DNA from: Glomus cerebriforme
Lineage: Eukaryota > Glomeromycota > Glomeromycetes > Glomerales > Glomeraceae
DNA: 18,249 bases
Assembly (NCBI GenBank): GCA_003550305.1
Contig: QKYT01000153.1
Location: 196,492-214,740 of the forward strand
Direction of reading: 5' to 3'
The translations under genes and the position numbers were made by a program. Shown one piece after another: positions 9,125 to 17,911 of this stretch. The notes under the pieces are model-generated. The model had not been told where the DNA came from, made no database searches, and saw nothing but the letters and a program-made list of their open reading frames with translations. The first letter of the stretch is position 1. The number at the start of each line of letters is the position of its first letter.

Positions 9125-10723
9125 ATGCCTTTTTCAAAACCAAAGTTATCCAAAGATTGTCTTTGGCAAACATTTGAAATAATTACAAATACATTTAATA
9201 GTAAAGAAATTCAAACAACATTATTTTCATGTTTATTAGTAAATCGACAATGGTGTGAACTTTCCGCTCCATTTTTATGGAAAAATCCATTCGTTAACCC
9301 AAATTTACATAATAAAAATAAAAAATTACTTTGTAAAATAATACTTTCTTGTTCTTTATTAAAAGATAATACTACGATTAAAAAACAAATTAAAAAAATT
9401 TTAGTTAATTCGTTACCAAAATTAAAAATTCCTTTATTCGATTATGTTAGTTATATACGATGTTTTAATAGTACAGAAATTGAAATGATGGCTCATTTAT
9501 TATTTACAAGTGAAGAATGGATTCATCATAAGGATGATTATTATGATGTACATTCTTTAATTAGTGATCTTTGGAAATTCTTTATATATCATTGTTCTTC
9601 CCCTATTTCTTTCAAAAATATTCCATTCAAATTGGATACTAATTTATTTATTATAGGAAAAACGTTCTTTTCAAGACTTACAGAATTGGAATGTGATAAT
9701 TCAGAAAAATATGATCAGGAATTGGTTACGACAATTTATAAAAATATTTCAAATATTTGTAGAAATATTCAAAAAATTAATGTGGATAGATTTGATATGG
9801 ATAATGAAGGGTTGGCTTATCTTATCAGTAATCAAAAGAGTTTAAAAGAATTTAATATGGTGATGAATGAAAAAATTATTTATACCAATATTGTCAAGGA
9901 AATATCACAAACAATTTCTTTGACTCATTTATCTTTTAAAGGAGAAGTGAGATTACCAAAAGAAATATTTGATTCTTTAATTCATTTAAAATCACTTAGT
10001 TTGAAATTAAATCATGAATGTGGAATAAGACATCATAAAGAAGAAAATGAAGTTTTATCTCCAGCAAGTATTTTATGTGCTTTGAGTGAAGCTTCTTTAC
10101 CAAATCTTGAAAGTTTTTATCTCAAATATAATAATGACATTTCTGTTCCTTGGCTTCAACCTTTACATATATTTCAAAATTTAATCTCAACTACAAGAAA
10201 TAATTCATTGAGGAAAATTGATATTGATTCAAAATTCTCAATTTATCCTGATTCTTATATTCATTCTTATATTCAAACTATCACAACGTTCTGTCCTTTA
10301 ATAGAATTCCTTGGAATTTGTTATAAAGATACTATTTACGAAGATTTTGAACAATTATTATTAAGTTGTGATAGATTAAAAATATTAAAATTGGAATTCA
10401 TTAAAGAACCTTTAATTCAAATTGAATATGATGATGGTGAAGGGAATAGAAGAAAATATACTAAAATTATGGAATTATTGGCTGATCAATCTCCTGATTC
10501 TCTTTATAAATTATATTTAAAAAATCCTTTATTTATTACTAAATATAATCTTTGGGATTTTTTGGATATTTGGAAAAATAATGAAAGGATCACTTTACAT
10601 TTGGAATTAATTGGTATGATTGAAGTAAAAGAAGATTATGATGAAGTTTTTGAAAATTTTGTAAGAAAGGGTATTTTATCAAAATATTCGGCTATTAAAG
10701 GAAAATCTTTTGATAACATTTGA
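9125..10723 (+). CDS. F-box / LRR-like protein, 532 aa (paralogue of the gene at 5593)
   Basis: Probably an SCF ubiquitin-ligase adaptor. It is one uninterrupted frame. The F-box covers residues 8-54: LSKDCLWQTFEII, then LFSCLLVNRQWCELSAPFLW. KIPLFDYVSYIR (101-112) and the C-terminal WDFLDIWKNNERITLHLEL closely parallel the gene at 5593, and the two lengths agree within four residues. The two are therefore tandem, diverged paralogues interrupted by the opposite-strand KCTD gene. The middle and C-terminal parts show leucine-rich units (IHLKSLSLKLN, LPNLESFYLKYN). The leader has long T and A tracts like that of the paralogue. The substrate is unknown. Confidence is high for the family and low for any specific pathway. 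Confidence 0.92.
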   Translation: MPFSKPKLSKDCLWQTFEIITNTFNSKEIQTTLFSCLLVNRQWCELSAPFLWKNPFVNPNLHNKNKKLLCKIILSCSLLKDNTTIKKQIKKILVNSLPKLKIPLFDYVSYIRCFNSTEIEMMAHLLFTSEEWIHHKDDYYDVHSLISDLWKFFIYHCSSPISFKNIPFKLDTNLFIIGKTFFSRLTELECDNSEKYDQELVTTIYKNISNICRNIQKINVDRFDMDNEGLAYLISNQKSLKEFNMVMNEKIIYTNIVKEISQTISLTHLSFKGEVRLPKEIFDSLIHLKSLSLKLNHECGIRHHKEENEVLSPASILCALSEASLPNLESFYLKYNNDISVPWLQPLHIFQNLISTTRNNSLRKIDIDSKFSIYPDSYIHSYIQTITTFCPLIEFLGICYKDTIYEDFEQLLLSCDRLKILKLEFIKEPLIQIEYDDGEGNRRKYTKIMELLADQSPDSLYKLYLKNPLFITKYNLWDFLDIWKNNERITLHLELIGMIEVKEDYDEVFENFVRKGILSKYSAIKGKSFDNI

Positions 10724-10854
10724 ACCATTTTTATAAAGGAAAAGAAATTTGTGATGGTTGTATATAGGGAATTATGAATATATATGGGGATATAAAGGTA
10801 AATTCTTTTGGAGTTTATTGTAAAAAGTGAAACCGTTTAGTTATTATTTGGTTT

Positions 10855-10860
10855 AATAAA
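10855..10860 (+). terminator. polyadenylation signal AATAAA for the second F-box gene
   Basis: AATAAA lies 131 nt after the stop codon, followed by a T-rich run (10869-10882). This fits a fungal 3' end. Confidence 0.5.
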
Positions 10861-11596
10861 ATTTCGAGTTTTTTTTTTTTTTAAAAAAAAAAATTTAATT
10901 ATGGTATTTGTTTTGTTTATGCTATGAAATGATGATGTTCTAAGTATTTTTAATGAGTCATTACGAAGATCACTAATTGACAAATTCATAAGAGATTGAA
11001 ATTATTATTAGAGATTTCTCTACGATCTACCAATACTTATCCTAAACCGTTGTCGATTGTCATAAAATTAACCGGATGATTTTCTGTTACAAAATTTTGT
11101 TATTAATTTTGGGTTTCCTTCATAACATAAATAGTATTTAAGGGATTCTCAATACTAGATTCTAAATTGTTTGCAAGAATGAACAGAGAAATTTCTTTTA
11201 ATCCGAGTATCAGAATTTATTAACTTGAATCTTTTAATAATTTTAGTTAATTAAATCTTCGATTTAAACCTTTCGACATCTTAAAGTAATAATATTTAAA
11301 AACGTGTCAACTGCCGTCTTCTAATATACCTTTCCGATTAAGGCGAAGCTAATATGAAAACAGAATAATTTCATAAAACAAATTTAATAATATACTAAAT
11401 AATAGCAATTTTTTATTGCAGCAGTGGTATGTATAATAATTGATTTTTTTCTTAAGAAGATTCTATCATCAGAGATACATGGATAACAGCTTAATTAATC
11501 TTATTCCAAACCATTATATTTTTTAGGTGACGCTATGTAAGTATTTTGTCTATGCATTACTAAATAAATCTTGCATCTAAAACACTAACATATAAC

Positions 11597-11695
11597 ATGA
11601 ATTTGCGAGAATTGAATTTTATTAAACAACAAATGGCTGAGCTTAAAGTCGAAAATACGAAATTAAAAACGGACTTTTTGCAGAAATCGTTCTAA
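11597..11695 (+). pseudogene. short coiled-coil ORF, 32 aa, likely a fragment
   Basis: ATG to TAA encodes a heptad-like peptide: M-N-L-R-E-L-N-F-I-K-Q-Q-M-A-E-L-K-V-E-N, then TKLKTDFLQKSF. The run QQMAELKVENTKLK has the spacing of a leucine-zipper-like coil. No continuation was found on either side. It may be a remnant exon of a larger coiled-coil protein or a chance ORF; no function is claimed. Confidence 0.25.
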
Positions 11696-11862
11696 ACTAT
11701 TTGTATCGAATATTTGATGAATTATGAGGGGAAATCCTTGAACTTAATTTCATCCCATTCCTTGAGGTTCAATGTTTACACAAAATGACAAATAAGAATT
11801 CTTTTTAACCTACAAATTGATCTATTTATAAATTTAAATAATATTAACGAACAATGTGAGTT

Positions 11863-12759
11863 CTATTTACTGGAACTACTTTCGGAAAAACTCGGAATTG
11901 GTTCTTGGTTAATCCTCGTTTCAGCAAAGCGATCTTCCTTGTTATGTGGTCTTCTAACTTTTGGAATACAGGATAAGGCAATCCTATCAAATACTTCATT
12001 GCAATTCTTTACATTCATTGGATCAACTTGCATATACCCAATAGCTCCGATTCGGTTTGCAACTTCTTCTGCTTGTTTTTTACTTACGAATTTTTTACCT
12101 CTATTTTTTCTCTTTCTTTCTTCCTCAATATTTTTGAAAAACTTATCAAATGAAAAATCTTCTTTATCGATAATTGGTACCGAATAACGTATTAATTTGT
12201 TATTCCCAACCAATAATAAAGGTGGCATCTTGTGTGGAAAATTTTTTTTGACATCAGGAACCCACATTTTCTCAATATTAGTTAATGTTTGTGGGTCATC
12301 TAATGCAAAACAGAGAATTATTGCACCTGTATTTCTGTATTCGATTTTACGTTCAATAAGTCCCGAGTTAAATTCGCCAGTTGAATCATAAATCGAGTAA
12401 ACAAAGTGATGACCAGATGAATACCAATCAAAGGGAATCGATGGAAAAAACCATTTTTGATAACTTATACTGGGATGACAGAAAGCTCGGCGAGCCAATG
12501 CTGATTTTCCAACATCTCTATCACCAACTATTGCTATTTTTAACCATATTGCATTAAAGTCCATTGGAAGCTTCGCTCCAGTAAAGTTTGATGTAGTTTC
12601 AATAGGTTTGGCAACAGCCGATAAATTTTTACAAGATTTTTTATGCTCTTTCCAGTCTTTTTTTTGACATTCTTTAGAACAGTAATATATTTGTTTGCAT
12701 TTTGAACAATAATTCTTAGAAGATTTCTTACATACGTTGCACTTATTATTATTCATCAT
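11863..12759 (-). CDS. MYND zinc finger fused to a degenerate Rho-like GTPase domain, 298 aa
   Basis: A single exon. Residues 7-43 are a complete MYND finger (C7, C10, C18, C21, C27, C31, H39, C43), normally a protein-protein interaction module. After a 30-residue linker, a Ras-superfamily fold starts at 73. The P-loop GDRDVGKS (79-86) is intact. The switch I region FFPSIPFDWYS has Ser where Rho has Thr. The switch II motif is DSTGEF (125-130), with Glu in place of the catalytic Gln. The segment I-L-C-F then W-V-P-D-V is clearly Rho-type. G4 reads NNKL (186-189) instead of NKxD, and G5 reads VDP instead of CSA. An enlarged, charged Rho-insert helix and ANRIGAIGYM (close to RhoA) follow. The C-terminus is Ser-rich with no CAAX box. 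It is probably a pseudo-GTPase or a nucleotide-binding scaffold. Confidence 0.93.
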   Translation of the reverse strand: MMNNNKCNVCKKSSKNYCSKCKQIYYCSKECQKKDWKEHKKSCKNLSAVAKPIETTSNFTGAKLPMDFNAIWLKIAIVGDRDVGKSALARRAFCHPSISYQKWFFPSIPFDWYSSGHHFVYSIYDSTGEFNSGLIERKIEYRNTGAIILCFALDDPQTLTNIEKMWVPDVKKNFPHKMPPLLLVGNNKLIRYSVPIIDKEDFSFDKFFKNIEEERKRKNRGKKFVSKKQAEEVANRIGAIGYMQVDPMNVKNCNEVFDRIALSCIPKVRRPHNKEDRFAETRINQEPIPSFSESSSSK

Positions 12760-14191
12760 AAAGCAGTTATATAAAAAATCAGTGTTATGAAGGATTTAAA
12801 TATACAACACTCTGCTAAGAATTAAATCTCATTTAAATTATATTTATAGAAATATGGCTAAAAAAATGTGTTACAACAAATAAGAGAGTCATTTGACTAT
12901 CTGTCCTTTCTTACCAAAATCTTGTGTAATTTGATGAGATTACAGACTATATTACAAAAAGTAATAAATCTAACAAAACAAGAAATTATGAATGATAAAG
13001 ATTTTAGTAACAATATTTAAAATACATACGGTCTTTACATACAATTAATAACTTAGTCTGGAGCAATGATATGTACTATGTTTGGGAATCAAACCAATCA
13101 AATGGCTGCTAGTAACAAGAGTAGATAGAGACAAACTTTTCAATAATAATTAATATAACAAATGACGCTTAATGCTTGTGCGCTTTTTGATTGTAGATAA
13201 AAAGAGAATGATTAGAATACCGCGGAGAGTAACAGAAGATATTCTCTATATTAAATTATTTTTTCATAAACAATAATTCATTCGTAAAGTACTCTTGTTA
13301 AATTTGTCGTATCAAAAAAAAAAAATCATAAAACTTTATTAAAAAATATATCTAAAATAAAAATATATACTGTATATGAACTATAATTTTAAAGCCGAAC
13401 AATTAATCAGCATTAACAGTATAAGTCTATGAATTTTAATAGGAATCCTCCAGGTTACAGTATTTCAATATATGATTTTTTTCACCAAATATAAACCTTT
13501 TTACATGATAGTATAGAGATGCGTCAAAAGTTTTCGCTGTCGGTCAATATACAATAATGAAGATTGCTTTGAGTTTATGGACCATTAACTTATGTTACTG
13601 CGGTCAATAAATCTCGCAATTGTAACTTTTAAAACATTTGTGTATTGTTAAAGTTACTGAAATTTGATTTTTTCTTACAAATAAAGTTATTTTTACAAAG
13701 TTATACCATTTATTAAACGAGGAATCTAAATTTATTCTCTTTCAATATATATTTATTTTATACCAACAATATATGCAACATCCATAACAGTAAGTAAATC
13801 CTTCATCAAATACTCGTTATATCGCAATAATAATGTTAAAAAAAAAATCACATCGGAAAGAAATATTATAGCTAGTGTAAATTAGTTTTACTTCTTTCAA
13901 AACAAAATAATTCGTTAAAATAACATTACGTCAATTGATCGTTCCCGCCTTCGTGACACCTCGCTATAACATCCACCCGGCTAATTACATCATCTGATCT
14001 GATTAACTGAACTTTAGAGAGCATTTACCGTTGCGTTTCACATAGTTCACACGCCAATCTAATCATTCCTTATCATACGATTTTCAATAAAAGAATTTTT
14101 TTAAGTTGTGATTCTCCTAATTTAAAATAATTATAAAAAGAATTCACCTTGTTGGCTTACCACCCCCTTTAACAAATTTAATTCAAGAAAA
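12760..14191. other. intergenic region between divergent MYND-Rho and amidase genes
   Basis: 1.43 kb without a supported gene, flanked by two divergent start codons and so holding two promoters. A TATATTTAAA-like element lies on the minus strand near 12798-12809, about 40 nt above the MYND-Rho ATG. A GC-richer patch (13945-14060) lies 130-250 bp above the amidase ATG. The motif CGGTCAATA occurs twice (about 13533 and 13600). Nothing else stands out. Confidence 0.45.
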
Positions 14192-16808
14192 ATGTCTTCT
14201 CCAGGAGAACAATCAGGAAGCGAAACCCTTGAGGTAATTAATTTATTCGTTTTAGTTCTTAATCAACATTTGTAATAATAAATTGGTCTTTTTTTTTTAG
14301 ATTACCAAACGATTGGTAGCACCGTATTTAAGCGGATGGTCATTACGAATTTATTTATTCTTATTAAAATATGTTCCAGGATTGTTATCTTTTGTATTTT
14401 GGAATACAGGACTGACTTCTTTGAGAAAACTTAAGCTTGAAGAATGTCCTACTAATTTACCACTTCCGATACCAAAAGAATATTTTGGGATTAAAGAAAC
14501 TAAGGTAGCGCATTTTTAAACGTTATTAATCAGTAACACATGTAATGAATATATTTATTGTGATAAGAAAAAAAATTTTTTTTTTTCCTAATTTAAAAGG
14601 TAGATGAGGTAAAAGGATTGGAAATTTTCGAGGGAAATAAAAGTGCGCAGAAAAATTATTCTTCTGAATTTTTATGTGCAAATGATTTTCATGAAGCATA
14701 TCTTACAAAAAAGGCAACGCCACTTCAAGTAGGTCAAATTACATATTTTATTTTTAAAGCTTTAAAAAAAAAAAATCAATTTGAATTTTTTTTTTTTTTT
14801 TTTTTTTTGAATGTAAAACAGGTATGCGAAATTCTTATAGGAAAAATAGAAGAATCACTTTTATGCAATCCACCTTTGAATGCGATTATAAAATACGAAC
14901 GAGAAGATATTATTGAACAAGCAACTGCATCTACTAATCGATATGCAGATAATCGTCCTTTAGGACCTCTTGATGGAGTACCAATAGCAGTTAAAGATGA
15001 GATGGATGTGAAAGGATATGAAACAAATGTTGGTACTTCATTCATTAATCGAGGAGTCATTGCTAAAACGGATGCTACTCTGATCGAAAGGCTTAAAAAA
15101 CAAGGTGCAATTATTATTGGGAAGACTTCTATGCATGAACTTGGACTCGGGTAAAGATTCATAAAAATTCCTTTTTTTTTTTTTTTTTTATCATGGTAAG
15201 AAATAAAATATATATAAAAAAAAAATAAAAATAGTATTTCAGGTAATAATCCAAATGTGGGTACATGTCGTAATCCTCATAATATCAATCATTATCCTGG
15301 TGGATCGAGTGGTGGCAGTGCCGCTGCAATTGCCTCAGGATTATGTCCAATCGCGCTTGGATGTGATGGTGGTGGTTCGATTAGAATTCCATCCGCTTTT
15401 TGTGGTATTTATGGATTAAAAACCACATGGGGAAGATTTTCCACTAAAGGAGAATGTATGTAAAAAAAATACTTTGAAATATTATATGTGAACAAATTTT
15501 AACGGATTTTATATTTAATTAGTTTCGCTTGACCCTACGGTAGCCGTGTCAGGACCCATGTCAGTAAGTGCAGATGATTTAGCATTAGCGTATTACGCTA
15601 TGGCAGGGAAGGATGATGAAGATCCCAACACATATTATCAACCTCTACCAACATTATCTGGTTTATATAATACCGAAAATTTATCAGACTTGAGAATTGG
15701 AATATATAAAGCATGGAATAAACAAGTTTGTAATCCAGCCATAACTCAAGCATTAAATGATTTTATTGAAAAATTGAAGTCACTTGGGGCAAATATTATT
15801 GAAATCGACATACCTGATTTAGAAGAAGTTAGAATAGCTCATGTAATTACCATTTGTTCAGAAATAAGCACTTCTGGTAAACGGTATAAAGAAATTTTTT
15901 TTAAATGTAATTATGATAGTAGATGTAATGTGGAATTATTCAGTTTAGCAACCGCATCGGTAAGTTATTATTTTACAATGGGTGCGTTCACAAATTCAAT
16001 TGGATTGGATTGAGTCGATGCAATCCGATCTACATTCACAAATTACAAATTTGATTTGGATTGGATTGAGTCGATCCAACGGATTGGATTTTACTATTAC
16101 CCACGATTGGCAACACCGTATACCACCATCTACCTTCTTCTACCACCACACTTCGAATTTTAATAAAATTTTTTTTTAAATTACTGATCTGATACAAAAA
16201 TCTATAATCCAATTCGATCCAATTGGATTGGCAAATCCAATCCAATCCAATCCAATTGAATTTGTGAATACACCCAATATAATTCGTGAAACCTTCAATG
16301 TATTCGCTTACTAAAAAAAACCCCTTTTAATTTCTTTCTTTCTTTCTAGGATTATAGTAAGTACATTTATTTATCTTTTACAATTTTCTTTGTAATAATA
16401 AATATTAATTATTTTTATTATTTAGTCATCGCACAACAATTGCGTACACGTTTCATGCGTAATCTTTCAGATCTATTTAATAAACAAAAAATAGATCTAA
16501 TTTTAACACCAAGTACAGCAATTACAGCACCAAAAATTTATCCAAAATCGTTAAAATACGGAGAAGCGGATTTAGAAACAGTATCAGATGCAATGAGATT
16601 TGTTAATTTTGTAAATTTTGCTGGTATACCGGCAGTATCGGTACCAGCAGGTTATGATGATAAACAATTACCAATTGGATTACAATTTGTTGCAAAATGG
16701 TTTGATGAAGCCACTCTTTTAAGAATAGCTAAAGTGTCCGAAGAAATTTTAGGTAATAAAAGAAAAAGACCTAATGATTTTTGGTTTGGTGATTTAATTC
16801 CAAAGTAG
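14192..16808 (+). CDS. amidase-signature (FAAH-like) hydrolase, 8 exons, 583 aa
   Basis: Ser-Ser-Lys amidase that hydrolyses an amide bond, by similarity a fatty-acid amide type. Exons: 14192-14233, 14301-14504, 14600-14728, 14822-15150, 15235-15455, 15523-15959, 16350-16356, 16426-16808. All borders are GT-AG and the joined frame is 584 codons including TAG. The exon 5 acceptor is the AG at 15233-15234, which yields GLGISGNNPN; the nearby CAG at 15239-15241 would cause a stop. Residues 22-51 are hydrophobic and may anchor it to a membrane. The catalytic residues are K183 (VPIAVKDE), S259 (GGSSGGS) and S283 (GGGSIRIP). The 24-residue Ser-Ser spacing equals that of mammalian FAAH. The C-terminal core is [21 protein letters not shown]-acylethanolamine hydrolysis is a plausible but unproven role. 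Confidence 0.93.
15980..16275. mobile_element. 296-bp PIF/Harbinger-like MITE inside amidase intron 6
   Basis: The terminal inverted repeats begin GGGTGCGTTCACAAATTCAA (left) and GGGTGTATTCACAAATTCAA (right, minus strand). They match at 31 of 33 positions, ending in ATTGGATTGGATTG. A 3-bp direct duplication AAT flanks them (15977-15979 and 16276-16278). Three-base duplications and GGG-starting ends suggest the PIF/Harbinger superfamily, although its usual target is TWA. It has no transposase. Removing the element and one AAT leaves a 91-bp intron, the normal size in this gene, so the insertion is almost certainly secondary. Confidence 0.8.
16350..16356 (+). other. 7-nt microexon (GATTATA) of the amidase gene
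   Basis: Between TTTCTTTCTAG and GTAAGTAC lie only seven bases. With them included, exon 6 (ending in phase 0 after ATAS) joins exon 8 as [15 protein letters not shown], the expected amidase helix. Skipping them shifts the frame. Strong donor sites flank both introns, and a TTACTAA branch-point-like motif lies at about 16308-16314. Confidence 0.8.
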
Positions 16809-17911
16809 GAACTAAAGAAGGTTTTAGGTTTTCTTTACATATAATTTATTGTGAATCATAAATATTTTGTGGCTCAACACAACCTTATATTGTACACATG
16901 AATAAAGTTAAATTTTCAAAAAAATCATATCACGTGACCTATATTATAACAAAAAATATCTGCGAAATTTATTTATACAAAAAGCAAAAACTGTTTTTAG
17001 ACAAGTACCAGTACTTTGCGTGAGTTTTCCATGATTTAATGTTCTAATTTGTTCCTTGAAAACCTTTGTATTCCTTATATGATCTTTTCGTTATCTGTTA
17101 TTGAGATAAAATTTTCTACGTTATTACGAAAATGTAGAATCTAAAGAAAGAAATATCAATAACAATGATCAAAGTTATTTTTAGGTTTTTTTTATTGTAA
17201 ACTTACAAATTTGGTTAAACTTCACGTTTACATGCGATAATAAATTTACCAAGTTAAGAACGGAATAAAATTTTTTAGATCATCGCTGACATCAAAGAAA
17301 AAGTGAAGCTGCATAATGACATAAATTTAATGGATTTCGTGTAAGAATTATTAGTTTTCATTTATGTAATGAAAAATTTTTTTACTTCCTTTTATTCGCA
17401 AACAGCGTGAACTAAGCTTTATGCTTTTTTTTCTTTAAAGTTTAAGCGCATGCATTTTAAATTTCGTTTTTATCCAAATATGGCCAATTTTAATTAAAAA
17501 ATTTTTGGATTGTTAAAAAAAAAATTATAATTGTAGGATTTGCATAATACGATTAAATAATGAAAGAAAATCCTTGTTTCGAGTGATTTGCAATGCATAA
17601 CATATATTATGAAATATCAACAGTAACACACACATTGATTGGTTTAATTAAATTAATTCGCAGAGGAAAATCTTTGTAAGATCTAATCAATTCGAAAAAT
17701 TATAAGTCAAAATTTGATTTATTTGGTAACATTTAGTTTAACGATTTACCTTAAATTTTTTCTTATAAAAATGCTCTTTTTTTGCGATTTCCAATTTTTT
17801 TCTCATCATAAACATTCTCTTCTGAAAAATAATAACAATAATATTATTTTATCTAATAAATAAAGAAAACCTTAGACTTTTCTTTAAACAATCATTCTAA
17901 TTTTCAACAAA
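16809..17911. other. intergenic region and upstream region of the secreted-peptide gene
   Basis: After the AATAAA at 16901-16906, no gene is seen for about 1 kb. Sequence directly above 17912 is an A/C/T-rich leader without ATG for the last 100 nt or so, consistent with a 5' UTR. No TATA box can be chosen with confidence. Confidence 0.45.
16901..16906 (+). terminator. polyadenylation signal AATAAA for the amidase gene
   Basis: Canonical hexamer 92 nt downstream of the TAG stop, the same spacing as for the first F-box gene. Confidence 0.55.

Larger units (their letters stand above)
10724..11862. other. intergenic region with possible gene remnants
   Basis: After the polyadenylation signal at 10855-10860, this 1.1-kb stretch has no full gene. 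Base composition is less extreme than in the left arm, and a 32-codon coiled-coil-like frame sits at 11597-11695. Decayed coding sequence is possible, but no family could be recognised. Confidence 0.45.

Noticed and set aside
11939..12391. Two plus-strand frames of 64 and 82 codons
   Set aside because: They are antisense to the MYND-Rho gene, which has clear domain motifs on the minus strand.
8935..13999. 13-mer ATCATCTGATCTG shared, on opposite strands, by the 8.9-kb and 14.0-kb intergenic regions
   Set aside because: In 18 kb of biased sequence several 13-mer matches are expected by chance, so it is not evidence of a shared regulatory site.
14776..15162. 128-codon minus-strand frame
   Set aside because: It is the antisense of amidase exon 4 and the poly-T intron. 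The plus strand holds the conserved amidase motifs.
15239..15241. CAG at 15239-15241 as the amidase exon 5 acceptor
   Set aside because: Joining there gives GGG followed by TAA. The AG seven bases upstream restores GISGNNPN, the conserved amidase block.
15982..16245. Two open frames of 65-69 codons on opposite strands
   Set aside because: Both lie within the inverted-repeat element in the amidase intron and encode no recognisable domain; they arise from the ATTGG repeats.
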